From assembly GCF_016863315.1 (NCBI RefSeq), contig NZ_BOOQ01000038.1, positions 1-64,000 of the forward strand: a stretch of 64,000 bases of DNA. Reading direction: 5' to 3'. Of this stretch, positions 24,449-33,224 are shown in pieces. Position 1 is the stretch's first letter, and each line of letters opens with the position of its first letter. The translations under genes and the position numbers were made by a program. This DNA is from Planotetraspora silvatica. Its GTDB lineage: Bacteria > Actinomycetota > Actinomycetes > Streptosporangiales > Streptosporangiaceae. Below the pieces are notes generated by a model. That model saw nothing but the letters and a program-made list of their open reading frames with translations. It did no database searches and had not been told where the DNA came from.

Positions 24449-26176
24449 TCAGTCCTGGCGGAGGCCGACCTTGGCCCCGAGCTTGTACGCGATGACGACG
24501 AGTACGGCGAGAGTCAGCACCATGACGACACCGAGTGCCGCAAGGACGGTGAACTGGCCGTTCTCGTACTGCTCGAAGATGAGAATGGAAAGTACTTCGT
24601 TGCCGGGGCTGTAGAGCAGGATCGAGCTCGACAACTCACGGAACGAGACCACGAGGATGTAGATCCAGCCGGCCAGGAGGCCGGGGGACAGCAGCGGCAG
24701 GAGCACCCTGCGGAACGTCTGCCACCAGCTGGCCCCGCTGACCTGGGCGGACTCCTCGAGTTCCGAGGAGATCTGGTGCATCGACGTGACCGCATAGCGC
24801 ATGCCGTACGGCATGTACCTCGTGCAGTAGGCGATCAGCAGGATGAAGATCGTGCCGTAGATGGGGACGGGGCTGCGCAGGTACACGAAGGACAGCGCGA
24901 GCCCGAGCACCAGGCCGGGGACCACGAGCGGGGTGAACGAGAAGTAGTCCACGAGCTGCCGCCCGGGAATCCGCGAGCGCACGACCATCCAGGCGCCCAC
25001 CGCCATCAGGGCCATGACGAGCGTGGCCGAACCGACCCCCAGCAAGAGTGAGTTCTTCAGCGCCGTCGTCGCAGCCGATATGTGGAACAGCTCACTGTAG
25101 TTGTCCAGCGACATCGAGGCGAAGGCCTCGGTCGAGGGCGCCTGGTAGAACTTCAGCAATGACGTGTAGAGGAGCACGAGTAGCGGCCCGACAACGGTGA
25201 GGAAGAAGTACACCACGATGGCGCCGCCCATGACCGGCCGCCACTTGCCCAGTTCCATCGGGCGGGGCCGAAATCCCTTGCCGGTCACGGTCTGGTAGTT
25301 CTTGCTCGACCTGCCGACGAGGTTGGAGATCGCGACCCCGATCACCGCGAGCACCAGAAGACCCACCGCCAGCGCTCCCGCGGCGGCGAGGTCCGGCGGG
25401 TAGGTGCGCAGGACGAAGTAGATGCGGCTGGTGAAGACGTAGATCCCGTTCTGCAGGCCGAGCAGGGCAGGAACCTCGAAACTCTCCAGACTGCGCACGA
25501 CCATGATGAGCACCGCCGCGACGATCGCCGGGCGCGTCAGCGGCATGGTGACCCTGCGGAAGACCTGCCACCTGCTGGCACCGCTCATCAGAGCGGACTC
25601 CTCCAGCGAGGGGTCCATCGACCGGAAGGCGGCGACCATGAGGAGGAAGACGATGGGAGAAAGGTGCAGGCCCTCGACCCAGACCATCCCCCACACGGTG
25701 AAGACGTCGAAGAACCCTGGGCCAAAGATCGGTTCGATCACCTTGTTGAGCAGGCCGATGTCCGGGCTCGCCAGGAAGATCCACGCGATGGTGTACAGAA
25801 TCCCCGGGATGATCAATGGAATGATCGAGGCAGCGAAGAACAGCCCCTTGAACGGGACGTCCGTCCGGACGTTGAGATAGGCCAGCGCGGTGCCGACGGC
25901 CAACGAGAGCACGGCCGCTCCGATCGCGAACCACAACGAGTTCCCGATCATGCCACCGACGCGCGGATCGCCGTAGGCACGGGCGAACCCGCCCATGGTG
26001 AAGCCGTTGGCGTCGAAGAAGGTGCCCCATATCAGGTAGTACAGGGGCACGAGTGCGAGATAGCCGATCAATCCGGCGACCACGACGATGATCAACGTCT
26101 TGGGGGTCGCCACCCGGCGCAGCCATCCGGGCATGGCTCTCTCGCGGGCAGGTGCGGTGGGAGATGCCGTGATCAT
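24449..26176 (-). CDS. ABC transporter permease with two fused MetI-type domains
   Basis: A 575-residue, roughly 12-helix permease in which two binding-protein-dependent permease domains are joined, as in FbpB-type Fe3+ importers. Each half has the EAA loop (SLEESALMSGASRWQVFRRVTMPLTRP and ELEESAQVSGASWWQTFRRVLLPLLSP) that docks onto the ATPase. GAGGTGAGGGC lies just before the ATG at 26176; an upstream frame to 26284 overlaps nothing useful. It stands between the binding proteins and the ATPase. Confidence 0.93.
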   Translation of the reverse strand: MITASPTAPARERAMPGWLRRVATPKTLIIVVVAGLIGYLALVPLYYLIWGTFFDANGFTMGGFARAYGDPRVGGMIGNSLWFAIGAAVLSLAVGTALAYLNVRTDVPFKGLFFAASIIPLIIPGILYTIAWIFLASPDIGLLNKVIEPIFGPGFFDVFTVWGMVWVEGLHLSPIVFLLMVAAFRSMDPSLEESALMSGASRWQVFRRVTMPLTRPAIVAAVLIMVVRSLESFEVPALLGLQNGIYVFTSRIYFVLRTYPPDLAAAGALAVGLLVLAVIGVAISNLVGRSSKNYQTVTGKGFRPRPMELGKWRPVMGGAIVVYFFLTVVGPLLVLLYTSLLKFYQAPSTEAFASMSLDNYSELFHISAATTALKNSLLLGVGSATLVMALMAVGAWMVVRSRIPGRQLVDYFSFTPLVVPGLVLGLALSFVYLRSPVPIYGTIFILLIAYCTRYMPYGMRYAVTSMHQISSELEESAQVSGASWWQTFRRVLLPLLSPGLLAGWIYILVVSFRELSSSILLYSPGNEVLSILIFEQYENGQFTVLAALGVVMVLTLAVLVVIAYKLGAKVGLRQD

Positions 26177-26261
26177 GCCCTCACCTCTTTCTGAACCAGT
26201 CCTGCAGTGATCGCGGGCGCGGCGGCACCGCCGATACCGATGCCGCCGCGCGCTTGGTGAC

Positions 26262-27413
26262 TCAATTCCCGTCGACCTGCTCACCGTTGGAGATGACCTG
26301 GTCGTATCGCTTGTTCCACTCGTCGCCGTTCTTCGTCAGCTCCTCGACATCGATGGGGATGATCTCCACATCCTTGAGGGGATCGTCTCCCTCGACGATG
26401 GCGGGGGTGAGCCCCTGCTTCACGAGAAGCGCCTGCCCCTCCTGAAGCAGCCAGTCCGTGAACAGCATCGCCGCGGCGGGATGCTTGGCCGTCTTCATCA
26501 GCCCGATACCGTTGGGACGGGCGATGACCGGCTCGACGTAGGGCAGGTAGTCGACGGGCGCGCCCTTGGCCTTGGCCTGCCCGACGATGTAGGAGTAGTT
26601 GGAGGCGGCGACCGCGAACTGGCCGGCGGACAACAACTGGCCCTGCACGGTGTGGCCCTTGACGACCTTGGCACCCTTGGCCATGCCCTCGAAGATCTTG
26701 TTGATCTCGTCGTCGGTCTTACCCTGCTTCTTCCAGTACCCGTAGAGGGTCAGGTACCAGTCGGAGTCGCTGAGCTCCATGGACAGCTTGCCGTCCCACT
26801 TGGGATCGGCGAGGTCCTCCCAGGTCTTCGGCGCCTGCTCAGGGGTGACAAGCTTGGTGTTCCAGCTCGGCGCGAACAGATTGAACCGCGTCGCCGTCCA
26901 TCCCTCCTGCCGACCGGCCTCCGGAACCATGCGGCGCCGCTCACCGTCGTACGTTGCGAGAACGCCCTCGGTGTTCAGGTCGAACAGCTCGGTCGCGTTG
27001 GTCTCCACCACGTCGTTGCCCTGGTAGTGGGCCTTCTGCTCCTGCACGACGCGCTGGAGCACCGTCTCCGACCCGGCGCGGTACAAGTTCACCGTGACGT
27101 TGTACTGGTCTTCGAACGCCTTGATGACCACGTCCACGACATCGCTCGTCATGGAGGTGTAGAGGTCGAGTGTGCCTTCCTTCTCAGCGAGCGGGACGAG
27201 CTTGTCGCGGCGCTGCTGACCGGTCATGCCGTTGACCTCGGCGTAGAGCTTCTCTGCCGCGGTAGGCCCGCCGGCGGTCGTGGCTTGCGGTGCGGTGGCC
27301 GTGGGGGAGCCTCCGCACCCGGCGAGCAGGAGCACTAGTGCGGATCCTGTGGCTACCGCGCGCTTCGCAGGTCCGCCGGCACGGCGGGCCAACAGGGGGG
27401 GTGCGGTGTTCAC
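26262..27413 (-). CDS. Substrate-binding lipoprotein B of the ABC importer
   Basis: A 383-residue extracellular solute-binding protein (family 1, Fe3+-type). The signal peptide ends in LLLAGC with lipidated C33. The mature part shares most of its length with the neighbouring binding protein (GWTATRFN...W.T...P..WEDLADPKW, KGHTVQGQLLSAGQFAVAAS, RPNGIGLMKTAKHPAAAMLF). Its start overlaps the preceding gene's stop by four bases, so the two are co-translated. Confidence 0.92.
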   Translation of the reverse strand: MNTAPPLLARRAGGPAKRAVATGSALVLLLAGCGGSPTATAPQATTAGGPTAAEKLYAEVNGMTGQQRRDKLVPLAEKEGTLDLYTSMTSDVVDVVIKAFEDQYNVTVNLYRAGSETVLQRVVQEQKAHYQGNDVVETNATELFDLNTEGVLATYDGERRRMVPEAGRQEGWTATRFNLFAPSWNTKLVTPEQAPKTWEDLADPKWDGKLSMELSDSDWYLTLYGYWKKQGKTDDEINKIFEGMAKGAKVVKGHTVQGQLLSAGQFAVAASNYSYIVGQAKAKGAPVDYLPYVEPVIARPNGIGLMKTAKHPAAAMLFTDWLLQEGQALLVKQGLTPAIVEGDDPLKDVEIIPIDVEELTKNGDEWNKRYDQVISNGEQVDGN

Positions 27414-28531
27414 TTGACCTCCTGGCCTGACTGGACGATTTCTTCATAGAGCGCGTCCCACTTCTTGGGATCGTCGAGCATTTCCTTCTCGGGCACGGAG
27501 ATCGCCGTGAGTCCGGCCAGAGGATCGTTCGCCGTGGGGACCGAGCCGACCCGGAAAGACTCGTGGAGGATCTTCTGACCCTCGGTGAGCTCGTAGTCGA
27601 CGAACAGCATCGCCGCCGCCGGGTGGGTCGCCGTCTTCATCAGGGCCACGCCGTTGGGGCGTATCACGATGGGCTGGATCGGAGTTCCCGAGGCCGGATG
27701 CCAGCTCACCGGGGCGCCCTGGTCGGCGGCCTTGTCGATGGTGTGGCTGTAGGAGGAGGCGGTCACCGCGAACTGCCCCGCAGAGAGCAGCTCGCCCTGC
27801 GCCGTGTGGCCCTTGGCGATCTTCGCGTTAGCGGCGACCCGCTTGAACAGGTCGCGGACCTCGGTGTCGGTCTTGCCCTGGTCGAGGTAGTGCTTGTACA
27901 TGGCGGCGAACCAGTCCACGTCGCCGATCTCCAGCGAGATGCGCCCCTTCCACTTCGGGTCGGCGAGCTCCTCGAACGACTTCGGCTCCTCGCCGGGCTT
28001 CACCTTGGTGGTGTTCCAGCCGATCACGAACACGTTGAACCGGGTGGCGGTCCAGCCGTCGGCCTGGCCCTCCTTGCGTACGGCGTCACGCAGCGCGCCT
28101 TCGTACGGATAGAGCATCTTCTGGTCGTTCATGACGTTGAGCTCGCCGGCGTTCGTCTCGACGAGATCGTTGCCGTCGTAGTTCGCCTGCTGCTCTTGCA
28201 GTACGCGCTGAAGCACCGACTCAGAGTTTCCGCGGTAGACCTTCACATCGATCGGGTAGGCCTTCTTGAACCCGTCGATGACCTTGTCCAGGTCGGTGTT
28301 GGAGGTATAGATCGAAACCGTGCCCTCTTTCTTCGCGAGATCAAGGAGGGTCTTGGTCCGTTCGTCACCGGTGAGCCGGTTGATGCGGTCGTAAATCGCC
28401 TGGGCTTTGGTGCTGGAATTGTTGGCTCCGTCGACCGCAGGGCCTCCCGCGGTCGGCGAGGCGCCACAGGCCCCAAGGAAGAGGATTACGGCGGCCGCAG
28501 CCACCGCTCCGAGGATTCTCTGGTGTTGCAT
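27410..28531 (-). CDS. Substrate-binding lipoprotein A of the ABC importer
   Basis: A 373-residue extracellular solute-binding protein, with lipobox LGAC (C22). It is a tandem paralogue of the product at 26262, and both feed one fused permease. The ATG at 28531 has GGGAGAG just upstream; a longer frame to 28729 has no signal sequence and is rejected. The pair probably lets one transporter accept two related ligands. Confidence 0.92.
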   Translation of the reverse strand: MQHQRILGAVAAAAVILFLGACGASPTAGGPAVDGANNSSTKAQAIYDRINRLTGDERTKTLLDLAKKEGTVSIYTSNTDLDKVIDGFKKAYPIDVKVYRGNSESVLQRVLQEQQANYDGNDLVETNAGELNVMNDQKMLYPYEGALRDAVRKEGQADGWTATRFNVFVIGWNTTKVKPGEEPKSFEELADPKWKGRISLEIGDVDWFAAMYKHYLDQGKTDTEVRDLFKRVAANAKIAKGHTAQGELLSAGQFAVTASSYSHTIDKAADQGAPVSWHPASGTPIQPIVIRPNGVALMKTATHPAAAMLFVDYELTEGQKILHESFRVGSVPTANDPLAGLTAISVPEKEMLDDPKKWDALYEEIVQSGQEVK

Positions 28532-28614
28532 TGATGCTCTCCCGCGAGCTCGGCGAGTCGGTGCGAGCCCCGACCCGGCGGATGCACGTTTCTCCCCCCC
28601 GCGAGAAATCCTGT

Positions 28615-28848
28615 TTAAATCACGCCCGTGTCGGTCTGGGCCAGGTTGAAGTGCCGGTGCCACGCCAAGCGCGGGGGCGCGATGCCACGCCAGGGGCGTT
28701 CCGGCAACTCCGTCTTCCGTAGGTCGCATAGGAGCACGAGCCCCTTGATCGGAGCATGCTCCCCGTTGAACTCGTCACGAGCGGCGATCTCCGACGCGTC
28801 CCGGTTCCGCTCGTTGGCCGCTACTCCGGGCAGATCGTCATCGCGCAT
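28615..28848 (-). CDS. Small hypothetical protein heading the transport operon
   Basis: A 77-residue hydrophilic protein with an excellent GGGAGG ribosome-binding site just before its ATG. It has no recognised domain, signal peptide or membrane helix; the C-terminal half is rich in Arg, Pro, Trp and His. It lies between operator site 6 and the first binding-protein gene and so is probably the first gene of that operon. Confidence 0.55.
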   Translation of the reverse strand: MRDDDLPGVAANERNRDASEIAARDEFNGEHAPIKGLVLLCDLRKTELPERPWRGIAPPRLAWHRHFNLAQTDTGVI

Positions 28849-28897
28849 TTTGCCTCCCTTTGGCGAGTGACCCCGAGTAGACACCTCAGCGGACTAA

Positions 28898-28908
28898 AGG
28901 TCTAACCC
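28898..28908 (-). promoter_or_regulatory. GntR (FCD) operator, site 6
   Basis: AGGTCTAACCC, with a palindromic GGT-CTA-ACC core but weaker outer bases. It lies 50 bases before the small gene that heads the minus-strand transport operon. Confidence 0.55.
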
Positions 28909-29125
28909 TTGAGCCATACTTTTACCGGACCGTTACATCGCGGACAAGCCCCCGGCCAGGCCCCCTGATAGACGCCCGGCCGTCTCCCCACACCTAGATC
29001 AGATAGGGCCCCGTCGGCCGTCCGGCGACCTCACCGCCGACACACGCGAGGACGTGGCGAGGACGGGCCCGCCCGCCGACAAGAGTCGGAAGAGGTGACC
29101 CCGGACCCCTTCCATGAACGAGGAA

Positions 29126-29136
29126 CGGTAATACCA
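29126..29136 (+). promoter_or_regulatory. GntR (FCD) operator, site 7
   Basis: CGGTAATACCA, core GGTAATACC, followed by TTAG; nearly identical to site 1. It lies 29 bases before the MFS start and so could also block the promoter. Confidence 0.7.
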
Positions 29137-29164
29137 TTAGCCTCATTTGGGGAGGAGGCTCTCG

Positions 29165-30418
29165 GTGGGCTCAGCAGGTGACACGTTCCTCGTCCGATCC
29201 CGCACAGCCCATCGGCGTGTCTTCCGCTCACTCACCGTGCCCAACTACCGACGTTTCTTCGCCGGTCACGCGGTCAGCGTGATCGGAACCTGGATGCAGC
29301 GGGTGGCGCAGGACTGGCTGGTGCTCGAACTGACGGACTCCCCCGTCGCGCTCGGAATCTCGACCGCGCTGCAGTTCCTGCCCACCCTCTTGTTCGGCCT
29401 GTGGGGAGGCGTCCTCGTCGACCGGCTCGACCGGCGCCGCACGATCATGGCGACGCAGGCGGTCAGCGCCGTCCTCGCGGCCGCTCTCGCGATGCTCGTG
29501 CTGAGCGACGTCGTGCAGCTCTGGATGGTCTACGCGCTCACCCTCGGGCTCGGTTTCGTCACCGTGCTCGACACGCCCGCGCGACAGGCCTTCGTCACTG
29601 AGATGGTCAGTCCGGAGAACTACGTGAACGCGCAGGCCCTGAACTCGACGGTGCACAATGCCGGCCGCCTCGTCGGCCCGGCGATCGCCGGGGTCCTGAT
29701 CGCGACCGTCGACATCGGTGCGGCATTCGCGGTCAACGCGCTCTCGTTCGCGGCGGTCCTGCTCGGGCTCGCGCGCATGAACCCCAAGGAACTGCACCGG
29801 GTTCCGGCCCTTCCCCCAGCGAAGGGTCAGGCCAGGCAGGGCCTGCGATATGTCTGGGAGCACACGGAGCTACGCGCGTGCCTGTTCCTCGTCGCCGTGG
29901 TGGCGCTGCTCGGGCAGAACTTCCGCGTCGTGTTCCCTCTACTCGCCCGCGAGACCTTCGGCGGAGGCGCAGAGGTCTACGGCTGGCTTACGTCCGCTCT
30001 CGGAGTCGGCGCAGTGCTGGGTGCCCTCGCGAGCGCCGCGCGCGTGGACGCCACCGCGTGGTCTCTGCTGCTGTGGACGTTCGCCTTCGCCGGCGTGAAC
30101 GTCGCCGCCGCGGCCGCTCCCGCCCTTGCCCTGGCGATGGCGGCGATCGTCGCACTCGGTATCGCGAACATCTGCTTCAACACGCTCGCCCGCACGCTGT
30201 TACAGATAAGGACGGATCCCACCTTGCAGGGACGGGTGATCGCCCTGCACAGCCTGGTCTTTCTCGGCAGCACTCCCCTGGGCGCCCCGGTCACGGGGTG
30301 GGTGTGCGAGCAGTGGGGACCTCGTGCCGGACTCTTGCTGGCCGGGATCTCGGCGGGGCTCGCAGCCCTCGCGGTGTTGCCGTGGTTGCGGAAGGTGCGC
30401 GCCCGGCGCGAGGAATGA
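29165..30418 (+). CDS. MFS transporter
   Basis: A 417-residue membrane protein with about twelve helices and the MFS signature GVLVDRLDRRRTIM after helix 2. It is a paralogue of the transporter at 21899 (both share VVLDTPARQA/TFDQPARQA-type loops). GGGGAGGAGG six bases upstream fixes the GTG 29165 start. Operator site 7 immediately upstream places it in the regulon; substrate import or product export are both possible. Confidence 0.88.
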   Translation: MGSAGDTFLVRSRTAHRRVFRSLTVPNYRRFFAGHAVSVIGTWMQRVAQDWLVLELTDSPVALGISTALQFLPTLLFGLWGGVLVDRLDRRRTIMATQAVSAVLAAALAMLVLSDVVQLWMVYALTLGLGFVTVLDTPARQAFVTEMVSPENYVNAQALNSTVHNAGRLVGPAIAGVLIATVDIGAAFAVNALSFAAVLLGLARMNPKELHRVPALPPAKGQARQGLRYVWEHTELRACLFLVAVVALLGQNFRVVFPLLARETFGGGAEVYGWLTSALGVGAVLGALASAARVDATAWSLLLWTFAFAGVNVAAAAAPALALAMAAIVALGIANICFNTLARTLLQIRTDPTLQGRVIALHSLVFLGSTPLGAPVTGWVCEQWGPRAGLLLAGISAGLAALAVLPWLRKVRARREE

Positions 30419-30479
30419 CCGCCGGTCAGTCGATCGCGAGCCGGACATGGCCGGGCCCAAGGCGCGAGTGACGGACAGG

Positions 30480-31226
30480 TCAGTCGAGGGACAGGCCGGC
30501 CAGCCGCAGCCTGGCGACATGGTGACGCCAGATGTTCACGTCGTTGAACGACGAGCCGAGGTCGGGAAGCTCCGCGATGTCCTCAGCGGAGAGGTCCGCG
30601 GCCCGGTCACCGAGCCGGGCCCGCTCGACGCTGACGCGAGCCAGCGCGTCCAGGCTCAACGCCCGCGAGACAGCCTGTTCCACCGCGTGCTCGCCCGACC
30701 CGACCGTGGTGATCCCGTGCCCCCGCATGACGCACACGGCCGACTCGCCCATGGCCTCGGCCAACTCTCGTCCGAGCTCCGGGCGCCGGACGAGGACGGC
30801 CCTGGCGTAGACGGGGACGCCGTCCAGGGCCATCCGTGCCGCGGGGATGTTGTAGGCGCCGAAGACCGGCCGCAACGGGATCTCCTCCACGCCCGCGACC
30901 AGGATCGAGGGAGGGTGGCAATGGAGCACCGCATCGACGTCGGGGCGGGCGCGCAACACCTCTGCGTGGATGGGCAACTCGTTCGGGACCGCCCAGGGGC
31001 CGAGATCGCCGCCTTTGCCCCCGAAGTCGACCAGCCGCACGTCCTCCTCGAGGGTGAACAGCAGTCCCTCTTCCTGTGGGCCACGGCAGCGCACCAGCAT
31101 CGCGTCGGGTCCGACACGCACGCTCACGTGACCCAGAATGTCCTCCGCGAGCCCAGCGTTTGCCAGGATGCGGCAGGCCAGCACGATCTTGCGACGCAGA
31201 GGGGTGAGGTCGTCAGGGAGCGTCAC
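30480..31226 (-). CDS. Class II aldolase/adducin-family protein, possible dihydroxyphthalate decarboxylase
   Basis: A 248-residue metal-dependent enzyme of the fuculose-aldolase fold. Zinc-site histidines are visible in ELPIHAEV and LHCHPP, with another in RGHGITTVG. Actinobacterial 3,4-dihydroxyphthalate decarboxylases belong to this family, and the neighbours fit such a role; an aldolase acting on another hydroxy acid is the alternative. The GTG at 31226 has GGAG eight bases upstream and is preferred to 31256. It is divergent from regulator 2 across operator site 8. Confidence 0.82.
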   Translation of the reverse strand: MTLPDDLTPLRRKIVLACRILANAGLAEDILGHVSVRVGPDAMLVRCRGPQEEGLLFTLEEDVRLVDFGGKGGDLGPWAVPNELPIHAEVLRARPDVDAVLHCHPPSILVAGVEEIPLRPVFGAYNIPAARMALDGVPVYARAVLVRRPELGRELAEAMGESAVCVMRGHGITTVGSGEHAVEQAVSRALSLDALARVSVERARLGDRAADLSAEDIAELPDLGSSFNDVNIWRHHVARLRLAGLSLD

Positions 31227-31386
31227 GGTGCTTCTCCGTTGGGCGGATGCCGACATGGGTGGCCCCCGGATCCGTCCTGTCGCCGGCGACGCGCAACGCG
31301 TCGTGCGCCGCTTGCAAGAGGAACCGGTGCGTGCTCAACCACTCGAGCGGGCGTCGCTCGGCTTGGGTGATCTCGATGAGGGCTAT

Positions 31387-31397
31387 TGGTAGGACCA
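31387..31397. promoter_or_regulatory. GntR (FCD) operator, site 8
   Basis: Perfect palindrome TGGTAGGACCA in the divergent region between the aldolase-family gene and regulator 2. A second imperfect palindrome TCAGACCACCTGA (31438-31450), containing the half-site TGGTCTGA on the other strand, lies closer to regulator 2. Confidence 0.75.
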
Positions 31398-31466
31398 TAT
31401 TGCCGGTCAGGCCTTAGAGTGTCAACGAAGACGTAATCAGACCACCTGATGCTGGAGTATGGACGC

Positions 31467-32234
31467 ATGACCGTCGAACAGCGCAAGACCAAGTCGGGCA
31501 GAGCGGGTTCGGGGACAGGGGTGGGCCTGTTCAGCCCGGTTAGTGCGGTGCGAGTCTCCCAGGTCATCGTCGATCAGATCCGCCTGCTCATCCAGCAGGG
31601 CCGCCTCAAGACCGACGACAGGCTTCCGAGCGAACGGGATCTGTGTGAACAGTTCGGCGTGAGCCGTGTTACGGTCCGCGAGGCGCTGCGGGTCCTGGAA
31701 TCCGGCGGCCTGATCGAGATCCGGGTCGGGGCGCGCGGCGGAGCGTTCGTGTCCACGCCATCGAGCGCACGTGTCGGTGAGGGGTTGGCCACCCTGCTCA
31801 AGCTCAGTCCGCTTACGGCGGCGGAGGTGACGGAGGCCCGCATGGTCTTCGAGCTCGGGATCGTCCCCATCGTGGTCGACCGCGCGACCCCCGAGGACAT
31901 CGCTGCGCTCAAGGAGATTTGTGAAAGGCAGCAGGACGCCCTGAAGGACGAGTCCTACTCGATGACGTTGTCCGCCGAGTTCCACGTGCAGGTCGCGGCA
32001 TGCACGCACAATGCGGCAATCGAGATGCTGGTCAAGAGCTTCCACGGACCACTGCTGATGTCACTCGAAGAGGCGAAGGTCGCCGCTCCCGTGATGGGCC
32101 TGCTCGGCAGCACCGAACATCGTGAGTTCGTTGACGCCATCGAGCGCCACGACGCCGACCAGGCCGCAGCGATCATGCGTGCCCATCTCCAGCGCACCGC
32201 CGACCGGGTCGCTCCGAACACTCCCGCATGCTGA
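31467..32234 (+). CDS. GntR-family (FadR/FCD) transcriptional regulator 2
   Basis: A 255-residue paralogue of regulator 1, sharing the recognition helix region (PSER-LCEQFGVSRVTVREALRVLE) almost exactly, so both should read the same operator. The winged helix covers about 25-90 and the FCD domain about 105-245, with the metal-ligand-like His residues in EFHVQVAACTHN. GGAG nine bases before ATG 31467 decides the start; ATG 31449 is in frame but has no such site. Two similar regulators with one operator type suggest control by two related inducers. Confidence 0.93.
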   Translation: MTVEQRKTKSGRAGSGTGVGLFSPVSAVRVSQVIVDQIRLLIQQGRLKTDDRLPSERDLCEQFGVSRVTVREALRVLESGGLIEIRVGARGGAFVSTPSSARVGEGLATLLKLSPLTAAEVTEARMVFELGIVPIVVDRATPEDIAALKEICERQQDALKDESYSMTLSAEFHVQVAACTHNAAIEMLVKSFHGPLLMSLEEAKVAAPVMGLLGSTEHREFVDAIERHDADQAAAIMRAHLQRTADRVAPNTPAC

Positions 32235-32376
32235 CGCGTCCGTTGGGCCGGGGACGGCAGGCCTCCTGACTAATGTGCGTCCGTTGCGAGTGCACTTCGC
32301 ACGCGGGGAAGGAGTCGGGGCGAGTCGCAGCACGTCACTGTCTTCCTAATGGTCTGTTTCCTGGCGAAGTCTGGAA

Positions 32377-32595
32377 ATGCGCGCGATCAAGGTGGAGGGA
32401 CATCCCGCGTGGCTCGGCCGGGCTGGAGGGGTGATCGGCGCGGCGACGACCGTGGGGCCATTGGTCTGCTGTTTCCGGTACGACTTGTTCCCGGGGGTGT
32501 TGCTCTACGGGTTACTGGTCTCGGTGATCGTGCCGTTGTGGGGCATCGCCTCGGGGATCACAATGTGGCGTCGGGGAAAAACTGCCTCATTCTGA
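32377..32595 (+). CDS. Small membrane protein, hypothetical
   Basis: A 72-residue protein with two predicted hydrophobic helices (GRAGGVIGAATTVGPLVCCF and GVLLYGLLVSVIVPLWGIAS) and a basic tail. The ribosome-binding site is weak. It lies four bases before the DUF1232 gene, which has an equally weak site, so the two may be coupled. A regulon half-site TGGTCTG is at 32350-32356. Confidence 0.5.
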   Translation: MRAIKVEGHPAWLGRAGGVIGAATTVGPLVCCFRYDLFPGVLLYGLLVSVIVPLWGIASGITMWRRGKTASF

Positions 32596-32599
32596 AGGT

Positions 32600-33001
32600 A
32601 TGAGTAACTGGCTCACCGGACTCGGCATCGCCATCGGTTGCATGCTCGCGAGCTGGGCCGTGCTGGTGATGCTCGCTCGCCGCCTGCCGCCCGGAATCCT
32701 GCGCGATCTGGCTGCCTTCATTCCCGACTGCGTGACCACGGTGCAGCGACTGCGGAAAGATCCGCAGGTGCCACGAAGAGCGAAGATTGCCATCGTGTTC
32801 GCGGGGTTGTGGGTCGCCAGCCCCATTGATCTGATCCCCGAGTTCCTGCCGGTGATCGGACCGCTCGATGACATCGTCGTTGTCGCGCTGGCCTTACGCT
32901 ACGCCGGTCGCCAGGTCCCGCGCGAGGTCCTCATTGAGGCATGGCCTGGAGAGACTCGTCTGTTGGAACGGCTTCTTGGTCCAGCGCGGCCAGCGTCATG
33001 A
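32600..33001 (+). CDS. DUF1232 (YkvA-like) membrane protein
   Basis: A 133-residue protein with an N-terminal helix (GIAIGCMLASWAVLVML) and the DUF1232 core VPRRAKIAIVFAGLWVASPIDLIPEFLPVIGPLDDIVVVALALRY. The family is uncharacterised. It follows directly on the small membrane protein gene. Confidence 0.82.
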   Translation: MSNWLTGLGIAIGCMLASWAVLVMLARRLPPGILRDLAAFIPDCVTTVQRLRKDPQVPRRAKIAIVFAGLWVASPIDLIPEFLPVIGPLDDIVVVALALRYAGRQVPREVLIEAWPGETRLLERLLGPARPAS

Positions 33002-33167
33002 TTCGCGATGTGGTGGAACCCGCCGCTGGTCGTACGGGCTCACCAGACCGCCTTCCGCCTGGATGGCCGGCGCCACGGCGAGGGCGGGGAATCGCGGATG
33101 TCGTCGACGCCCGGCTTAAAGGCCAAACCCCACGCACCGACCCGCCGGGCTGGACGACCAAAACGCA

Positions 33168-33200
33168 GGGAGGACGGGCCCGTTGTGCGCCCGCCCTCCC
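33168..33200. terminator. Hairpin terminator at the 3' end of the beta-propeller gene
   Basis: GGGAGG-a-CGGGC pairs with GCCCG-c-CCTCCC around a 9-base loop, with one mismatch, 25 bases beyond the minus-strand gene's stop. Confidence 0.65.
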
Positions 33201-33224
33201 CGACCGTCAGTGGGTGACTCGCTA

